Of a stretch of DNA of 38,733 nucleotides, positions 1 through 9,135 are shown in pieces (positions within the stretch are counted from its first letter, which is position 1; each line of letters starts with the position of its first letter). The position numbers and the translations under genes were made by a program. The stretch is taken from assembly GCA_903945375.1 (NCBI GenBank), contig CAJAVP010000097.1:1-38733 (forward strand), in the 5' to 3' direction. This stretch comes from an uncultured Methylococcaceae bacterium. Its GTDB lineage: Bacteria > Pseudomonadota > Gammaproteobacteria > Methylococcales > Methylomonadaceae. The notes under the pieces are model-generated. The model saw nothing but the letters and a program-made list of their open reading frames with translations. It did not search any database and was not told where the DNA came from.

Positions 1-160
1 CACCGAAAGCCATGCCGGCTGGTTTGACGAAGACACCAGCATTCGCCCGGGTGATGAAATCATGGTACTACCCAGAGTCGATCCTAAGTACCGTCAGTTG
101 TTTAAAGAAGTCTCTACGATGATTTATCAAATGGCGTTGGGAGCGAGGATTATTCTGTAG
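1..160 (+). CDS. C-terminal fragment of an SLBB-type polysaccharide export protein
   Basis: The reading frame is open from base 2 to the TAG at 158-160, so only the last 52 residues are in the window. They contain RPGDEIMVLPRVDPK and end with KEVSTMIYQMALGARIIL. A 'PGDEI-V-P' turn followed by a short helix with a hydrophobic end is typical of the last SLBB segment and tail of periplasmic or outer-membrane polysaccharide export proteins (Wza/OtnA-like). In that family the protein carries capsule or exopolysaccharide across the envelope. The glycosyltransferase/sulfotransferase run that follows fits such a role, but it is separated by 368 bp and may be transcribed independently. The family call rests on a short tail only. 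Confidence 0.6.
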   Translation, partial: TESHAGWFDEDTSIRPGDEIMVLPRVDPKYRQLFKEVSTMIYQMALGARIIL

Positions 161-528
161 TTTTTATTTTGCCATGAGAGGGCTGGAGTTAGTTCGCATC
201 CAAAAAACTGAATGCGAACAACAAAGCTGCTTTTGGTTAATATTTCCTAGTGTCGCTTTGAATATCTGCATAAGATGAATGCTGGAATTAATTCATGAGC
301 CATCCATAGGGGATTGACTGTGCAGGAGTGAGCGACTTTAGTTAATAGTTAACGCTATTGGTCTCCAACAAAATCGCTGTAATATCCTAAAGCATCGCGT
401 TTTGATTGCTAAACGAAAACATAGCGTTAAAGTTCTGAATTTTTTTTAATCCTTTTGAATTGCTAATATGTTTAGGTCAATTGGTCCTTCAAATTCACAT
501 CATTATTGAGCACTTAGGTTAAAGGAAC
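161..528. other. Intergenic region upstream of the glycosyltransferase cluster
   Basis: No convincing gene is seen in these 368 bases. A perfect 8-bp inverted repeat (GTTCGCAT at 192-199, ATGCGAAC at 212-219, 12-base spacer) lies 30 bases after the export-protein stop. It could be a hairpin or an operator, but no T-run follows it. The rest is AT-rich, especially 437-475, and a promoter for the downstream cluster probably lies there. No confident -35/-10 pair and no ops/JUMPstart motif (GGCGGTAG) was found. The ribosome site AAAGGA at 521-526 sits just ahead of the next ATG. Confidence 0.5.
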
Positions 529-3156
529 ATGCAATTTCGGGAAAAAGTTAAAACAGGGTACGGCGGCATCGTATTGGGAAGCTTGTGGTTGCTAAAGTTA
601 TTGAGCAAACCCATTGGACTCTATGTTTTTTATATTTCTTTAGTTGTTTATTTGGTTAAACGTTCTCAGCTTTTCGATCGTGCTTATTATTTAGATACTA
701 ATGCCGATGTTGCCGAAGCGGGTATTTTTCCTTTGCGCCATTATGTTATGTTTGGTGACAAAGAAGGTCGTCAACCTATGGCGCTGTTTGACCCTGTTTA
801 TTATCGCTCTCAGGTGGAAGATAAAACGGCAAAAGTCAACGCCTTACTGCATTATGCCTATATTGGGCGGTTTCGTAAGATTTCACCGAGTCCTTGGTTT
901 GATGTCCAATATTATTTGGCTAACAATAAGGATATTGCCCGTTCACGTTTTGATCCTTTACATCATTATTTAAAATGGGGCGGTATTGAGGGGCGTTCAC
1001 CTTGTCCGCAATTTGATGGCTCTTTCTACTTGCGGACTTATCCTGATGTGTTGGAAATGCGGGTTAATCCGCTGATACATTATTTGTTCTATGGTCGCTT
1101 AGAAGGGCGACAAACTTTGCCTGAGCAGGGTAATCTTGAACAAGATACGCCAGAAATCCTTGAGCCACCGTTATTGATACCAGATGAATCGGTATGGCTG
1201 ACACTTACACCTCCTGCATCTAATGAACATTGCGTAGTGGATGTTATTTTGCCTGTTTATAAAGGTCGAGCAGAAACCTTGCGTTGTTTGTTGAGTGTTC
1301 TCAGTGCTACAAATCACACGCCATTTGAATTAATCGTCATTAATGATGCCAGTCCTGAGCCTGAATTAGTCGCTGATTTGCATTGGCTGGCAGAACGTCA
1401 ATTGTTTACTTTGTTAAGCAACTCGGAAAATCGCGGCTTTGTATTGACGGTGAATCGGGGCATGAGACTGCATAAAACACGTGATGTTATTCTGCTAAAT
1501 TCTGATACGGAAGTTTATGACGGCTGGTTAGATCGGTTGCACCAATCGGCTATCAGTAACAAATTGACAGGTACGGTTACGCCGCTGTCTAACAATGCCA
1601 CCATTTGTAGTTATCCGCAGTTTTTGCATGATAACCCTTATCCTTTGGAGTTAAATTACGCAGAATTAGATACGATTGCGGCTGAAGTGAATGCGGCTAT
1701 CGAAGTTGAAGCCCCTACTGGTGTTGGATTTTGTATGTACATCAAACGCTCATGTTTGAATGCTGTGGGTTATTTTGATGAAAAGGCTTTTGGCAAAGGC
1801 TATGGTGAAGAAAATGATTTCTGCCAGCGGGCGATAAAAAAAGGTTGGCGCAATGTCATTGCGGCGAATATTTTTGTTCGTCATTTAGGTGCTGCCTCTT
1901 TTCAAGGCGAAAAAGCGAAACGTGTGCAAGCCGCGCTTAAAGTACTTAACAAGCGTTATCCGCATTATCAAAAATCAATTGATGATTTTATTGCGGCGGA
2001 TTCGCTTCGTGAAGCACGTTGTCATCTGGACTCTGCAAGAATGCAGCGGATGCGTAGAGAACAGAATGTATTAATTGTGTGCCATAATCGAGGCGGTGGT
2101 TCAGAAAGGCGAATGCAAGAGGATATTGCCGAGTATACGCGTTTAGGTTATGGCGTTTTTACCTTACGTCCCGTCATAAAAAGACCTGCGCTTGTCTTTT
2201 TAGGTCATCCGGCGATTAAATCTTTTCCTAATATTAATCCCTTTGTTTTAGCGGAATTAACGGCGTTGACTCAGGCATTGAAGGGTTTACATATTACCCG
2301 TGTTTTAACACACAGTCTGGTCGACTATCAGCCTGACGCGTCGGATTATTTACATTCAATTATCAACGAATTGGGGGCTCTCTGGACGGTTAATCTCCAT
2401 GATTACAAAGTTATTTGTCCCCGTATCAACCTTGCTGATGAAAATGGCGTGTATTGTGGCGAGCCATCCGAAGCGGATTGTAATCAGTGCCTAGTAGAGC
2501 GAGGCTCTGATTTTAATGTTTTGGACATTCAGGAATGGCGTGCCGTGCATCGACGAGCATTGGTTGCAGCAAATGAAGTTTTAGTCCCGGATGACGATGT
2601 GGCGGAACGCTTGTTGACCTATTTTCCTGATGTCCAATTTTCCATTTCACCGCATGAGGCGATTGATTTAAGCGCGTTACAAATAACCCCGCCTCGTCTT
2701 GTTGCGGATAATAAGCTTAGAATCGTTGTGATTGGAGCTATTGGCAAATTAAAAGGCTTTCATGTTATTATTTCCTGCGCTAAACAGGCACGGCAACAAA
2801 ATCTGCCGTTAGAATTTATTGTAATGGGCTATACGATGAATGACCGGTTAATGGAAGAAGCCGGGGTTCATGTTACCGGCAAATACCTTGAACATGAGGC
2901 CTTAGATAAACTTAATGCGCTTTCCCCTCATGTGAGCTGGTTACCGTCCTTGTGGCCTGAAACATACAGTTATACCTTTTCACTGGCATTAAAGGCTAAC
3001 TTATCGGTATTTGCCTTTGACATTGGTGCGATTGCTAGGCGAGCTAAAGACGCCGGACAAAGCGATTTACTGATGCCCTTATCTTGGGCAGACTCGCCAG
3101 CAAAAATTAATCACCAATTTGAAATTTTCAGAAAAAATTGCTTGCTTAACGACTAG
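529..3156 (+). CDS. Multidomain glycosyltransferase (four N-terminal repeats, GT2 domain, GT4-like domain), 875 aa
   Basis: The product has a hydrophobic N-terminus (about residues 12-43). Four copies of a ~36-residue repeat follow at about 48-83, 87-121, 123-158 and 161-196, each built on FD--YYL---DV------PL-HY---G--EGR-P; the second copy is the most degenerate. A GT2-type domain starts near 237 (DVILPVYKGRAETL), has an acidic nucleotide-sugar motif LLNSDTE near 323-328 and a GYGEENDFCQRA segment typical of the family's acceptor side. A GT-B/GT4-like half runs from about 515 (NVLIVCHNRGGGSERR) to the end, with WLPSLWPETYSYTF. It is probably membrane-associated and adds two sugars to a lipid-linked or surface glycan. 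The start is set by AAAGGA eight bases upstream. It is the first gene of the cluster. Sugar specificity cannot be read from sequence. Confidence 0.82.
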   Translation: MQFREKVKTGYGGIVLGSLWLLKLLSKPIGLYVFYISLVVYLVKRSQLFDRAYYLDTNADVAEAGIFPLRHYVMFGDKEGRQPMALFDPVYYRSQVEDKTAKVNALLHYAYIGRFRKISPSPWFDVQYYLANNKDIARSRFDPLHHYLKWGGIEGRSPCPQFDGSFYLRTYPDVLEMRVNPLIHYLFYGRLEGRQTLPEQGNLEQDTPEILEPPLLIPDESVWLTLTPPASNEHCVVDVILPVYKGRAETLRCLLSVLSATNHTPFELIVINDASPEPELVADLHWLAERQLFTLLSNSENRGFVLTVNRGMRLHKTRDVILLNSDTEVYDGWLDRLHQSAISNKLTGTVTPLSNNATICSYPQFLHDNPYPLELNYAELDTIAAEVNAAIEVEAPTGVGFCMYIKRSCLNAVGYFDEKAFGKGYGEENDFCQRAIKKGWRNVIAANIFVRHLGAASFQGEKAKRVQAALKVLNKRYPHYQKSIDDFIAADSLREARCHLDSARMQRMRREQNVLIVCHNRGGGSERRMQEDIAEYTRLGYGVFTLRPVIKRPALVFLGHPAIKSFPNINPFVLAELTALTQALKGLHITRVLTHSLVDYQPDASDYLHSIINELGALWTVNLHDYKVICPRINLADENGVYCGEPSEADCNQCLVERGSDFNVLDIQEWRAVHRRALVAANEVLVPDDDVAERLLTYFPDVQFSISPHEAIDLSALQITPPRLVADNKLRIVVIGAIGKLKGFHVIISCAKQARQQNLPLEFIVMGYTMNDRLMEEAGVHVTGKYLEHEALDKLNALSPHVSWLPSLWPETYSYTFSLALKANLSVFAFDIGAIARRAKDAGQSDLLMPLSWADSPAKINHQFEIFRKNCLLND

Positions 3157-3187
3157 CAGTATAAACATTCAAGATAACACTAACACT

Positions 3188-6100
3188 ATGCAAGGTAAAT
3201 TTTCAGCGATGCGCTTATCCAAAAACAGTTTTTTAGGAAAAAAGAAAAAGCCCAGTGTAGAAGGTTACATTGAACGTATTGATGAAAACGAAATTCATGG
3301 CTGGGTTGTGAGTCATCTTCAAGAACCTTTGCAGTTATCCTTACGCATAAATGGTATTCATTACCCTATCTCACCGGTATGGCATGAACGCGCAGATGTG
3401 GCAGCTGCTCTAGGTGAGCAGTTTATACAATCCGGTTACACGATTAAAATTCCACCTTCTGCCTCGTTGGCAGCATTGGAAAGCTTACAAAAAAATTCGC
3501 CAATTGACGTGTTTGCTAATCAAATAGCCTTAGTCAACCGCAGTAAACCCTATTCGCCAAGTAGCCTCAAAACAACGGAAAGGGAAGCGAAAAAAAAATC
3601 CATCAGTACGATTGAAGGCAATATTGAGCAAATTAATGGCTTAGAAATCGTCGGCTGGGTTATTGATCTTCAAAAAGAAGATATCACCCTGGCTTTATCA
3701 ATCGACGATGTCACGTACCCTGTTACGCCAGTTTGGCTAGAACGAGCTGATGTTGCTAACAAATATGGCAAAGACTTTATTAAGTGTGGTTTTAGCGTCG
3801 ACGTTCCCGATGAGCTGATTGATATTTTCTTGTTGGCTTGTCAAAGGGATAACGAGCAAGAAGAGCGTGAACAAGAGGCATTAAATGAAAAGCCTAACAG
3901 TAAACGTTTTATTAATATCAATATTATCGCTGCGGATAAAGCGTTAAGAAAAGCCAAGATAACCTGTCATTCTGCGCTCGATTTATTACCTTTAACGTTT
4001 AGTTTCTCAGATTTTTTAGCGATTAATGAAGTCTGTGGGATTCATGTCACCGCCAAAGATCTTCATAAACTTTTAATTGGGCAGGCAACAGCTCCCTTAC
4101 GCATCAGTGCCAGCAAAACAGCCAATATCAATTTTTATCAAGAACTCGCTAGGCGCAACTTAATACAACAACATACTGATATTGCTAGAACCTTATTAAA
4201 AATTTGTTTGAGTTTTGATCAACGCCCCGAATGTTTTGAATGGTTAGGTAATACCTATTTTGAACAAAAAGACTTTGACGTGGCGGCAGCTTATTATGAG
4301 ACTGCCGCACAGCTTGACGGGGTGAGTAGCAAATGGCTGTTCTCTAATCTAGCGAATTGTAAAAAACACAAGATTGATACCAAAGGCGTAGTGGAAGCCA
4401 TTATTGACGGCATTGAAAAAGTTCCAGAAACAGTCAGTTTGTACAATCGATTAGATCAGGCTATTCAAGAATATTGGCAAAAACAGCAAGGCAGCCTAGA
4501 GGTTTTAGCTCTTACCGATGATAGAAATGGCTTAATCGCTAAAACTAATGAATCTGCTGAGTTTATTTATCAGACTTATTTGCGAGCTTATGGTGCTAAA
4601 AGTCATCCGCAATACTTAGGACAGTGTAATCTCGAGCGTATATTGATTATCGCTGATATGCACATCCCGCAATGTGTGCGATATCGCGTTGAGCAAAAAA
4701 CCGAGCAATTAGAATTAGCTGAAAAAGAAATCACCGTCATTTCTTGGCTAGATATTGCTGATGAACAAGAGGCCTTAGTGTTTCATGATGTGATTATTTT
4801 TTATCGCGTACCGGCTGAGCCAACCGTTTTAAAAGCGATGGCACAAGCTAATGCGACCGGTAAGCTCACCTTGTATGAAATCGATGATTTATTGTTTGAA
4901 GCCAGCTATCCCCCGCCTCTTGAGACCTATGGCGGTTTTTTGGAAATCAACCTTTATATACAGATAGTTAAAGGCATGGCTTCATTTAATGCCGCCGCTC
5001 GATATTGCCGTTTTGGTATCGCGTCAACTCAGCCTTTGGCAAACAAACTAGAGACGTTGGTTTTTGGTCAGCGCTGTTTTATTCATCGTAATGGTATTGA
5101 TGCTTCAAATAGCTTTAAACAAAAAGCCTTGGAATCGACCAAGCCAACTATCGATATTTTCTACGGCAGTGGCACGATGGCGCACAACAGTGATTTCAAT
5201 GAGTTGGCTTTGCCAGCCATTGAGCGCATCCTAGAAGAGTATCCGCAAACTGGGTTAATGATAGCGGGCTATCTTAAATTGCCGAATGCGTTTGTAAAAC
5301 GCTTTGCAGGTCGTGTTAAGCAAATGCCTCCGGTCAAAAATATTAAGACCTATTGGTCGCTATTAGAACGCGCCGATATCAATCTGGCGGTATTACACGA
5401 TGATGATATCAATGGCTGTAAAAGTGAGTTGAAATGGTTTGAGGCGGCTTGTTTAGGTATTCCGTCTATTCTCAGCACAACGGCTAATTATCGAGATGTC
5501 ATTCGTGACGGTGAAGATGCTTTAATGGCGACGAGTGCTGAAGACTGGTATCAGCATTTAAAAGCCTTGGTCGTCAATCCAGAGTTACGTCATCAACTGG
5601 CTGAAAAGGCATTTGCGAGGGTGCAAGCTGAATACAGTATTGCCGCTTTATCTAGCAATATAAGCCAAGTACTGAATCAAGCATGGCAAAGTACACAAAT
5701 ACCAGAGCGAGCTGAACGTAAAAAAGTCGCCTTGGTCAACGTATTTTTTCCTCCGCAATCCATTGGCGGGGCGACGCGTGTTATTGCTGATAATTTTGAA
5801 GTATTACAAAAAGATTATCAGGATCAATTTGAGTTATGTGTATTTACCAGTGATTCTGAGCATAAAGAAGCACACCAGATGAGCCTTTATAATTATCATG
5901 GGGCAAGAGTTTACCGCGCAACGATTTTGTGGCGCGAGCATATGGATTGGCAACCTACCGATGAGAAAATGGGTCAATTATTTAAAGCGTTTTTACAAGC
6001 CGAGCAACCCGATATTATTCATTTTCACTGTATTCAACGCTTAGGTGGCGGTATTTTAGAAACGGCTCTGGATTCTAAAATCCCTTATCTCGTGACGGCT

Positions 6101-6922
6101 CATGATGCGTGGTGGATTTCTGATTATCAATTCTTGGTCGATGCTAATAATACGGTTTATCCAGAAGGGCATCCAGATCCTTATGCGCCTTATACCCCAC
6201 CTAGCTTCACTACTTTAAGTGAGTCCATTGAGCGTAGCTTATATCTCAAAGATTTGTTACAGCAAGCAGGAGAGGTATTAACCGTATCGGAGTCCTTTGC
6301 TGAAATCTATCGTAAAAATGGTTTTCCTCTCATTCAAGTCAATAAAAATGGCATTTCAGAAAGCATTGCATGGCAAGCTAAAGACACTCATCATACTGAT
6401 AAAGTGGTGTGTGGGCATGTCGGTGGAATGGCGGAACATAAAGGTTATTTTCTATTGAAAAAAGCGATTACTAAACTACAGCCCCAAAATTTAGAGCTAT
6501 TGATCGTTGATCATTCTCATGACGAAAGTTATCGACATGAGACCCATTGGGGTAATATTCCGGTCACTTTCATTGGACGACTGAGTCAGCGGCGTATTGT
6601 CGAGCTGTATCGCCAAATTGACGTATTATTCGCACCGTCTACATGGCCAGAAAGCTATGGCTTAGTCACGCGTGAGGCAGCAGCTTGCGGGTGTTGGATC
6701 GTCGCCAGTTCTATGGGTGGCATTGGTGAAGATGTGATTGAAGGCAAGACCGGTTTTGTCATCGAGCCCACCTTAGCAGCGCTTACTGACTGTTTAAATC
6801 ATATTGACAGCCAGCCAAAAATCTATAAAACCCAAGCCCCTGCACAAACCTTAAGACGGGTTAATGAACAAGTGCAAGAATTAGTAGCAATTTATCAAAA
6901 TAGGACAGAAAAAAATGACTAA
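3188..6922 (+). CDS. Large multidomain glycosyltransferase (duplicated N-terminal domain, TPR-like region, two GT-B/GT4 domains), 1244 aa
   Basis: Numbered from the ATG at 3188, the protein has two ~67-residue copies of the same domain at about 24-90 and 142-209. Each carries a GWV core and PVW-ERADVA----G--FI--G. A helical TPR-like stretch follows at about 345-400 (WLGNTYFEQKDFDVAAAYYE). A first glycosyltransferase half (about 483-835) contains RILIIADMHIPQCVRYR and KSELKWFEAACLGIPSI. A second, canonical GT4 half (about 846-1235) has PPQSIGGATRV, DIIHFH and APSTWPESYGLVTREAAACG, the last being the nucleotide-sugar site. The frame stays open upstream to a TTG at 3119 that would overlap the previous gene by 38 bp. 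Neither start has a good ribosome site, and ATG 3188 or ATG 3209 is more natural. The last bases overlap the sulfotransferase start by 8 bp, indicating coupled translation. Confidence 0.82.
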   Translation: MQGKFSAMRLSKNSFLGKKKKPSVEGYIERIDENEIHGWVVSHLQEPLQLSLRINGIHYPISPVWHERADVAAALGEQFIQSGYTIKIPPSASLAALESLQKNSPIDVFANQIALVNRSKPYSPSSLKTTEREAKKKSISTIEGNIEQINGLEIVGWVIDLQKEDITLALSIDDVTYPVTPVWLERADVANKYGKDFIKCGFSVDVPDELIDIFLLACQRDNEQEEREQEALNEKPNSKRFININIIAADKALRKAKITCHSALDLLPLTFSFSDFLAINEVCGIHVTAKDLHKLLIGQATAPLRISASKTANINFYQELARRNLIQQHTDIARTLLKICLSFDQRPECFEWLGNTYFEQKDFDVAAAYYETAAQLDGVSSKWLFSNLANCKKHKIDTKGVVEAIIDGIEKVPETVSLYNRLDQAIQEYWQKQQGSLEVLALTDDRNGLIAKTNESAEFIYQTYLRAYGAKSHPQYLGQCNLERILIIADMHIPQCVRYRVEQKTEQLELAEKEITVISWLDIADEQEALVFHDVIIFYRVPAEPTVLKAMAQANATGKLTLYEIDDLLFEASYPPPLETYGGFLEINLYIQIVKGMASFNAAARYCRFGIASTQPLANKLETLVFGQRCFIHRNGIDASNSFKQKALESTKPTIDIFYGSGTMAHNSDFNELALPAIERILEEYPQTGLMIAGYLKLPNAFVKRFAGRVKQMPPVKNIKTYWSLLERADINLAVLHDDDINGCKSELKWFEAACLGIPSILSTTANYRDVIRDGEDALMATSAEDWYQHLKALVVNPELRHQLAEKAFARVQAEYSIAALSSNISQVLNQAWQSTQIPERAERKKVALVNVFFPPQSIGGATRVIADNFEVLQKDYQDQFELCVFTSDSEHKEAHQMSLYNYHGARVYRATILWREHMDWQPTDEKMGQLFKAFLQAEQPDIIHFHCIQRLGGGILETALDSKIPYLVTAHDAWWISDYQFLVDANNTVYPEGHPDPYAPYTPPSFTTLSESIERSLYLKDLLQQAGEVLTVSESFAEIYRKNGFPLIQVNKNGISESIAWQAKDTHHTDKVVCGHVGGMAEHKGYFLLKKAITKLQPQNLELLIVDHSHDESYRHETHWGNIPVTFIGRLSQRRIVELYRQIDVLFAPSTWPESYGLVTREAAACGCWIVASSMGGIGEDVIEGKTGFVIEPTLAALTDCLNHIDSQPKIYKTQAPAQTLRRVNEQVQELVAIYQNRTEKND

Positions 6923-7787
6923 ATTTGTAATAGGTATTGGCTCGCAACGTGCGGGTTCTACATTGCTGTATACCATTCTGGATCAATGCTCATCGATCTA
7001 TATGAATCCGATTAAAGAGCTGCATTATTTTGATACCCTATTTGGTGTTCGTCATCCTAATGTACTTCAGCGCTTCTCTGCTAATCAGCTTAATAAAGAT
7101 ATTGAGCATATTGTAAAAGCCAAAGACCTCTCTTTTATTAATCGACGTTTTAAAAATGCGCTGCGTACCAATTTTTTATTATCCACTAAGAAAGTTCAGG
7201 CCATTAGTTATATCGACTTATATCGACCTTGTGTACATAGCAATAAGTTATTAGGCGAAGTGACACCTGAATACATGATTCTGCCGCCAAATGGAATTCA
7301 AGATATGGCGGAAACATTGGGTGAGGATACCCGAATTATTCTAATTGCACGAAATCCTGCTAAGCGTTTTATTTCAGCATTTAAATTGCTTAAACACGGC
7401 AATTCGAATATGAGTGATAAGGTTTTTGAAGAAGAGTTATTGAATATTCTTCAAAATCCTGGGCATGAAGTTTGGTTACAGGTACAAGATTCATTCAATG
7501 ATTACGAGACAGCATTTAATCATTACCAAAAAGAATTCAAGCATGTGTTAATGCTGAGTTACGATGAATTATTTGGCGCACCCGAAGCAACTGCTGCAAT
7601 CCTTTCAGTGTTCTTAGAATTAGAAATATCCCTACCAAAATATAAAAAAGTCATTGAAACAAAAGTGAATATGATAGAAGAAACCACTGAGGTTTCAGAG
7701 GAAACTTATGCCTTATTGCAAGAAAGATATGCAGCGAGTCAGGCTTATTTGGATAAGATTTTCGGAAAAGATGTTTGTCGTGCGTAA
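6915..7787 (+). CDS. Sulfotransferase family protein, 290 aa
   Basis: The N-terminus FVIGIGSQRAGSTLLYTIL (residues 4-22) is the 5'-phosphosulfate-binding loop of PAPS-dependent sulfotransferases. It is followed by KELHYFD, another common element of bacterial carbohydrate sulfotransferases. ILIARNPAKRFISAF (about 142-156) supplies the Arg and Ser of the 3'-phosphate site. The enzyme should move sulfate from PAPS to a hydroxyl on a glycan or glycolipid. The start ATG lies inside the end of the preceding glycosyltransferase gene (ATGACTAA, 8-bp overlap), so the two are made together. That supports the cluster's glycan as the acceptor, though the exact acceptor is unknown. No PAPS-synthesis genes (cysD/N/C) are in the window. 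Confidence 0.85.
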   Translation: MTKFVIGIGSQRAGSTLLYTILDQCSSIYMNPIKELHYFDTLFGVRHPNVLQRFSANQLNKDIEHIVKAKDLSFINRRFKNALRTNFLLSTKKVQAISYIDLYRPCVHSNKLLGEVTPEYMILPPNGIQDMAETLGEDTRIILIARNPAKRFISAFKLLKHGNSNMSDKVFEEELLNILQNPGHEVWLQVQDSFNDYETAFNHYQKEFKHVLMLSYDELFGAPEATAAILSVFLELEISLPKYKKVIETKVNMIEETTEVSEETYALLQERYAASQAYLDKIFGKDVCRA

Positions 7788-7802
7788 AGCTAAGGAATAG
7801 CC

Positions 7803-8627
7803 ATGATTGCGAATCTTTTAATTGGTGCAGGTGCAATGAAAGCAGGCAGTACCTGGCTATATAAGCAATTAGAAAAACATCCCCATATTCATTTTACCCC
7901 GGAAAAAGAAATCCATTATTTCTCTTTCAACGAAGATTGGGGAGATAAGCTCTATCGCAGAGATCGTAATAGGCGTTTAAATAAGGCAATTCGAGAACAG
8001 AATAGCGAGAAGACTATTGATTGGTATAATCGTTATGCACAACCCGATGAACTAACTGATGAATGGTATTGTTCATTATTTGAAGGTGTTGCTGATGATG
8101 TCTATTGTGCTGATTTTTCTAATCAATACTCTTTACTCGATATTGAGGCGCTCCAGCACATTAAACGGATTAGCTCTAATGTTAAGGTTATTTACACTTT
8201 ACGTGATCCATTAGAGCGATTATGGTCGCATGTCAAATTTCATTATAAATTTAGAGGTCAAGAAGATAGTGTAAATATCATCACTATTCGCGCATTTAGA
8301 AAACTCCTTGAATTTCCTTGGTTTTGGAAAAATACGGATTATCTCGCCAATTATGATCGCCTCGTGACGGTATTTGGTGAATCTAATGTGAAGCTTTTTT
8401 ATTTAGACAATTTTATTGCTTCACCGCAGGATTCTTTATGGCATTTAGAAGAGTTTTTGGGAATTAGCCATATGGATTATCAATTAGCCTCTGCCAAACG
8501 TAAATTTAATACCACGAAAGAACTGGTCATGCCGAATCAATGGCAACGCCTAGCTATGATTAAACTAAGGCCGCAATATCAAGCATTAGCTGAACGGGGC
8601 TTATTGCATCCTAATTGGACGTATTAA
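7803..8627 (+). CDS. Second sulfotransferase family protein, 274 aa
   Basis: LLIGAGAMKAGSTWLYKQL (residues 5-23) is the PAPS 5'-phosphosulfate loop with the catalytic-type Lys, followed by PEKEIHYFSF. VIYTLRDPLERLWSHVKFHY (129-148) is the 3'-phosphate-binding segment with Arg134 and Ser142. It starts 15 bp after the first sulfotransferase, behind AAGGA at 7793-7797. The two share family motifs but are clearly diverged (GSQRAGSTLL versus GAMKAGSTWL), so they probably sulfate different positions or residues rather than being a recent duplication. It is the last gene of the cluster and is followed by a strong hairpin. Confidence 0.87.
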   Translation: MIANLLIGAGAMKAGSTWLYKQLEKHPHIHFTPEKEIHYFSFNEDWGDKLYRRDRNRRLNKAIREQNSEKTIDWYNRYAQPDELTDEWYCSLFEGVADDVYCADFSNQYSLLDIEALQHIKRISSNVKVIYTLRDPLERLWSHVKFHYKFRGQEDSVNIITIRAFRKLLEFPWFWKNTDYLANYDRLVTVFGESNVKLFYLDNFIASPQDSLWHLEEFLGISHMDYQLASAKRKFNTTKELVMPNQWQRLAMIKLRPQYQALAERGLLHPNWTY

Positions 8628-8666
8628 CCTTAACCTAAAATACCTGTGGTGCTAGTCCCTAATAAT

Positions 8667-8693
8667 TTCCGCCCTTTGTTGCTAAGGGCGGAA
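8667..8693. terminator. Bidirectional hairpin terminator
   Basis: A perfect 10-bp stem TTCCGCCCTT (8667-8676) / AAGGGCGGAA (8684-8693) with a 7-base loop lies between the end of the second sulfotransferase gene (+) and the end of the small secreted-protein gene (-). No long T-run follows on either side, so efficiency is uncertain. Its place between convergent genes fits a terminator for both. Confidence 0.65.
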
Positions 8694-8715
8694 TCATGAT
8701 TAATCTAATTGTCAG

Positions 8716-9135
8716 TTAATGATCGCAATTGATGTCAATAAACTTCATTAGGGCATCGGCGTTAAAGTCGTTAATAGAAAAATTACCCTCATCCAGATTT
8801 AGAATAATAGGCTTCAGTGTTTTGTCGGCTTGTTTTTGATAAGCACGGTAAATGCTTCCGCCGACATCTGGCAACATGAAAAAATGCGTATTGCCAGGCG
8901 CCACTAAATCAATTTTTGCTAAGATACTACTGTTGCTCAGCACTAATGCGCGTGTTCGTTTAGAGCTCATATCAGATATTTGATAACGCTGTGTTAATAA
9001 ACCCTTATCGCTAATCGTACAACTTTCACTGAGTGCATTATTGATATTTCCGGGAATTTTAACGCGTTCTAATAACACGGCAGATTGTGCAATAGAGGCT
9101 AAACTTAATAAGACTAAAGTGATTATTTTTTTCAT
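8716..9135 (-). CDS. Small secreted (periplasmic) protein of unknown function, 139 aa
   Basis: The product starts MKKIITLVLLSLASIAQSA, a clear Sec signal peptide with cleavage expected after AQSA near residue 19. About 120 mature residues follow, with two cysteines (in SCTIS and near the end in INCDH) that could form one disulfide. ATG at 9135 is chosen because TTGGAA precedes it at proper spacing; the frame continues four codons further to a TTG that overlaps this ribosome site. No known domain was recognised. It sits downstream of the tonB-exbB-exbD operon on the same strand but is separated from exbD by about 100 bp, and transcription runs away from that operon's end, so it may have its own promoter. 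Confidence 0.7.
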   Translation of the reverse strand: MKKIITLVLLSLASIAQSAVLLERVKIPGNINNALSESCTISDKGLLTQRYQISDMSSKRTRALVLSNSSILAKIDLVAPGNTHFFMLPDVGGSIYRAYQKQADKTLKPIILNLDEGNFSINDFNADALMKFIDINCDH

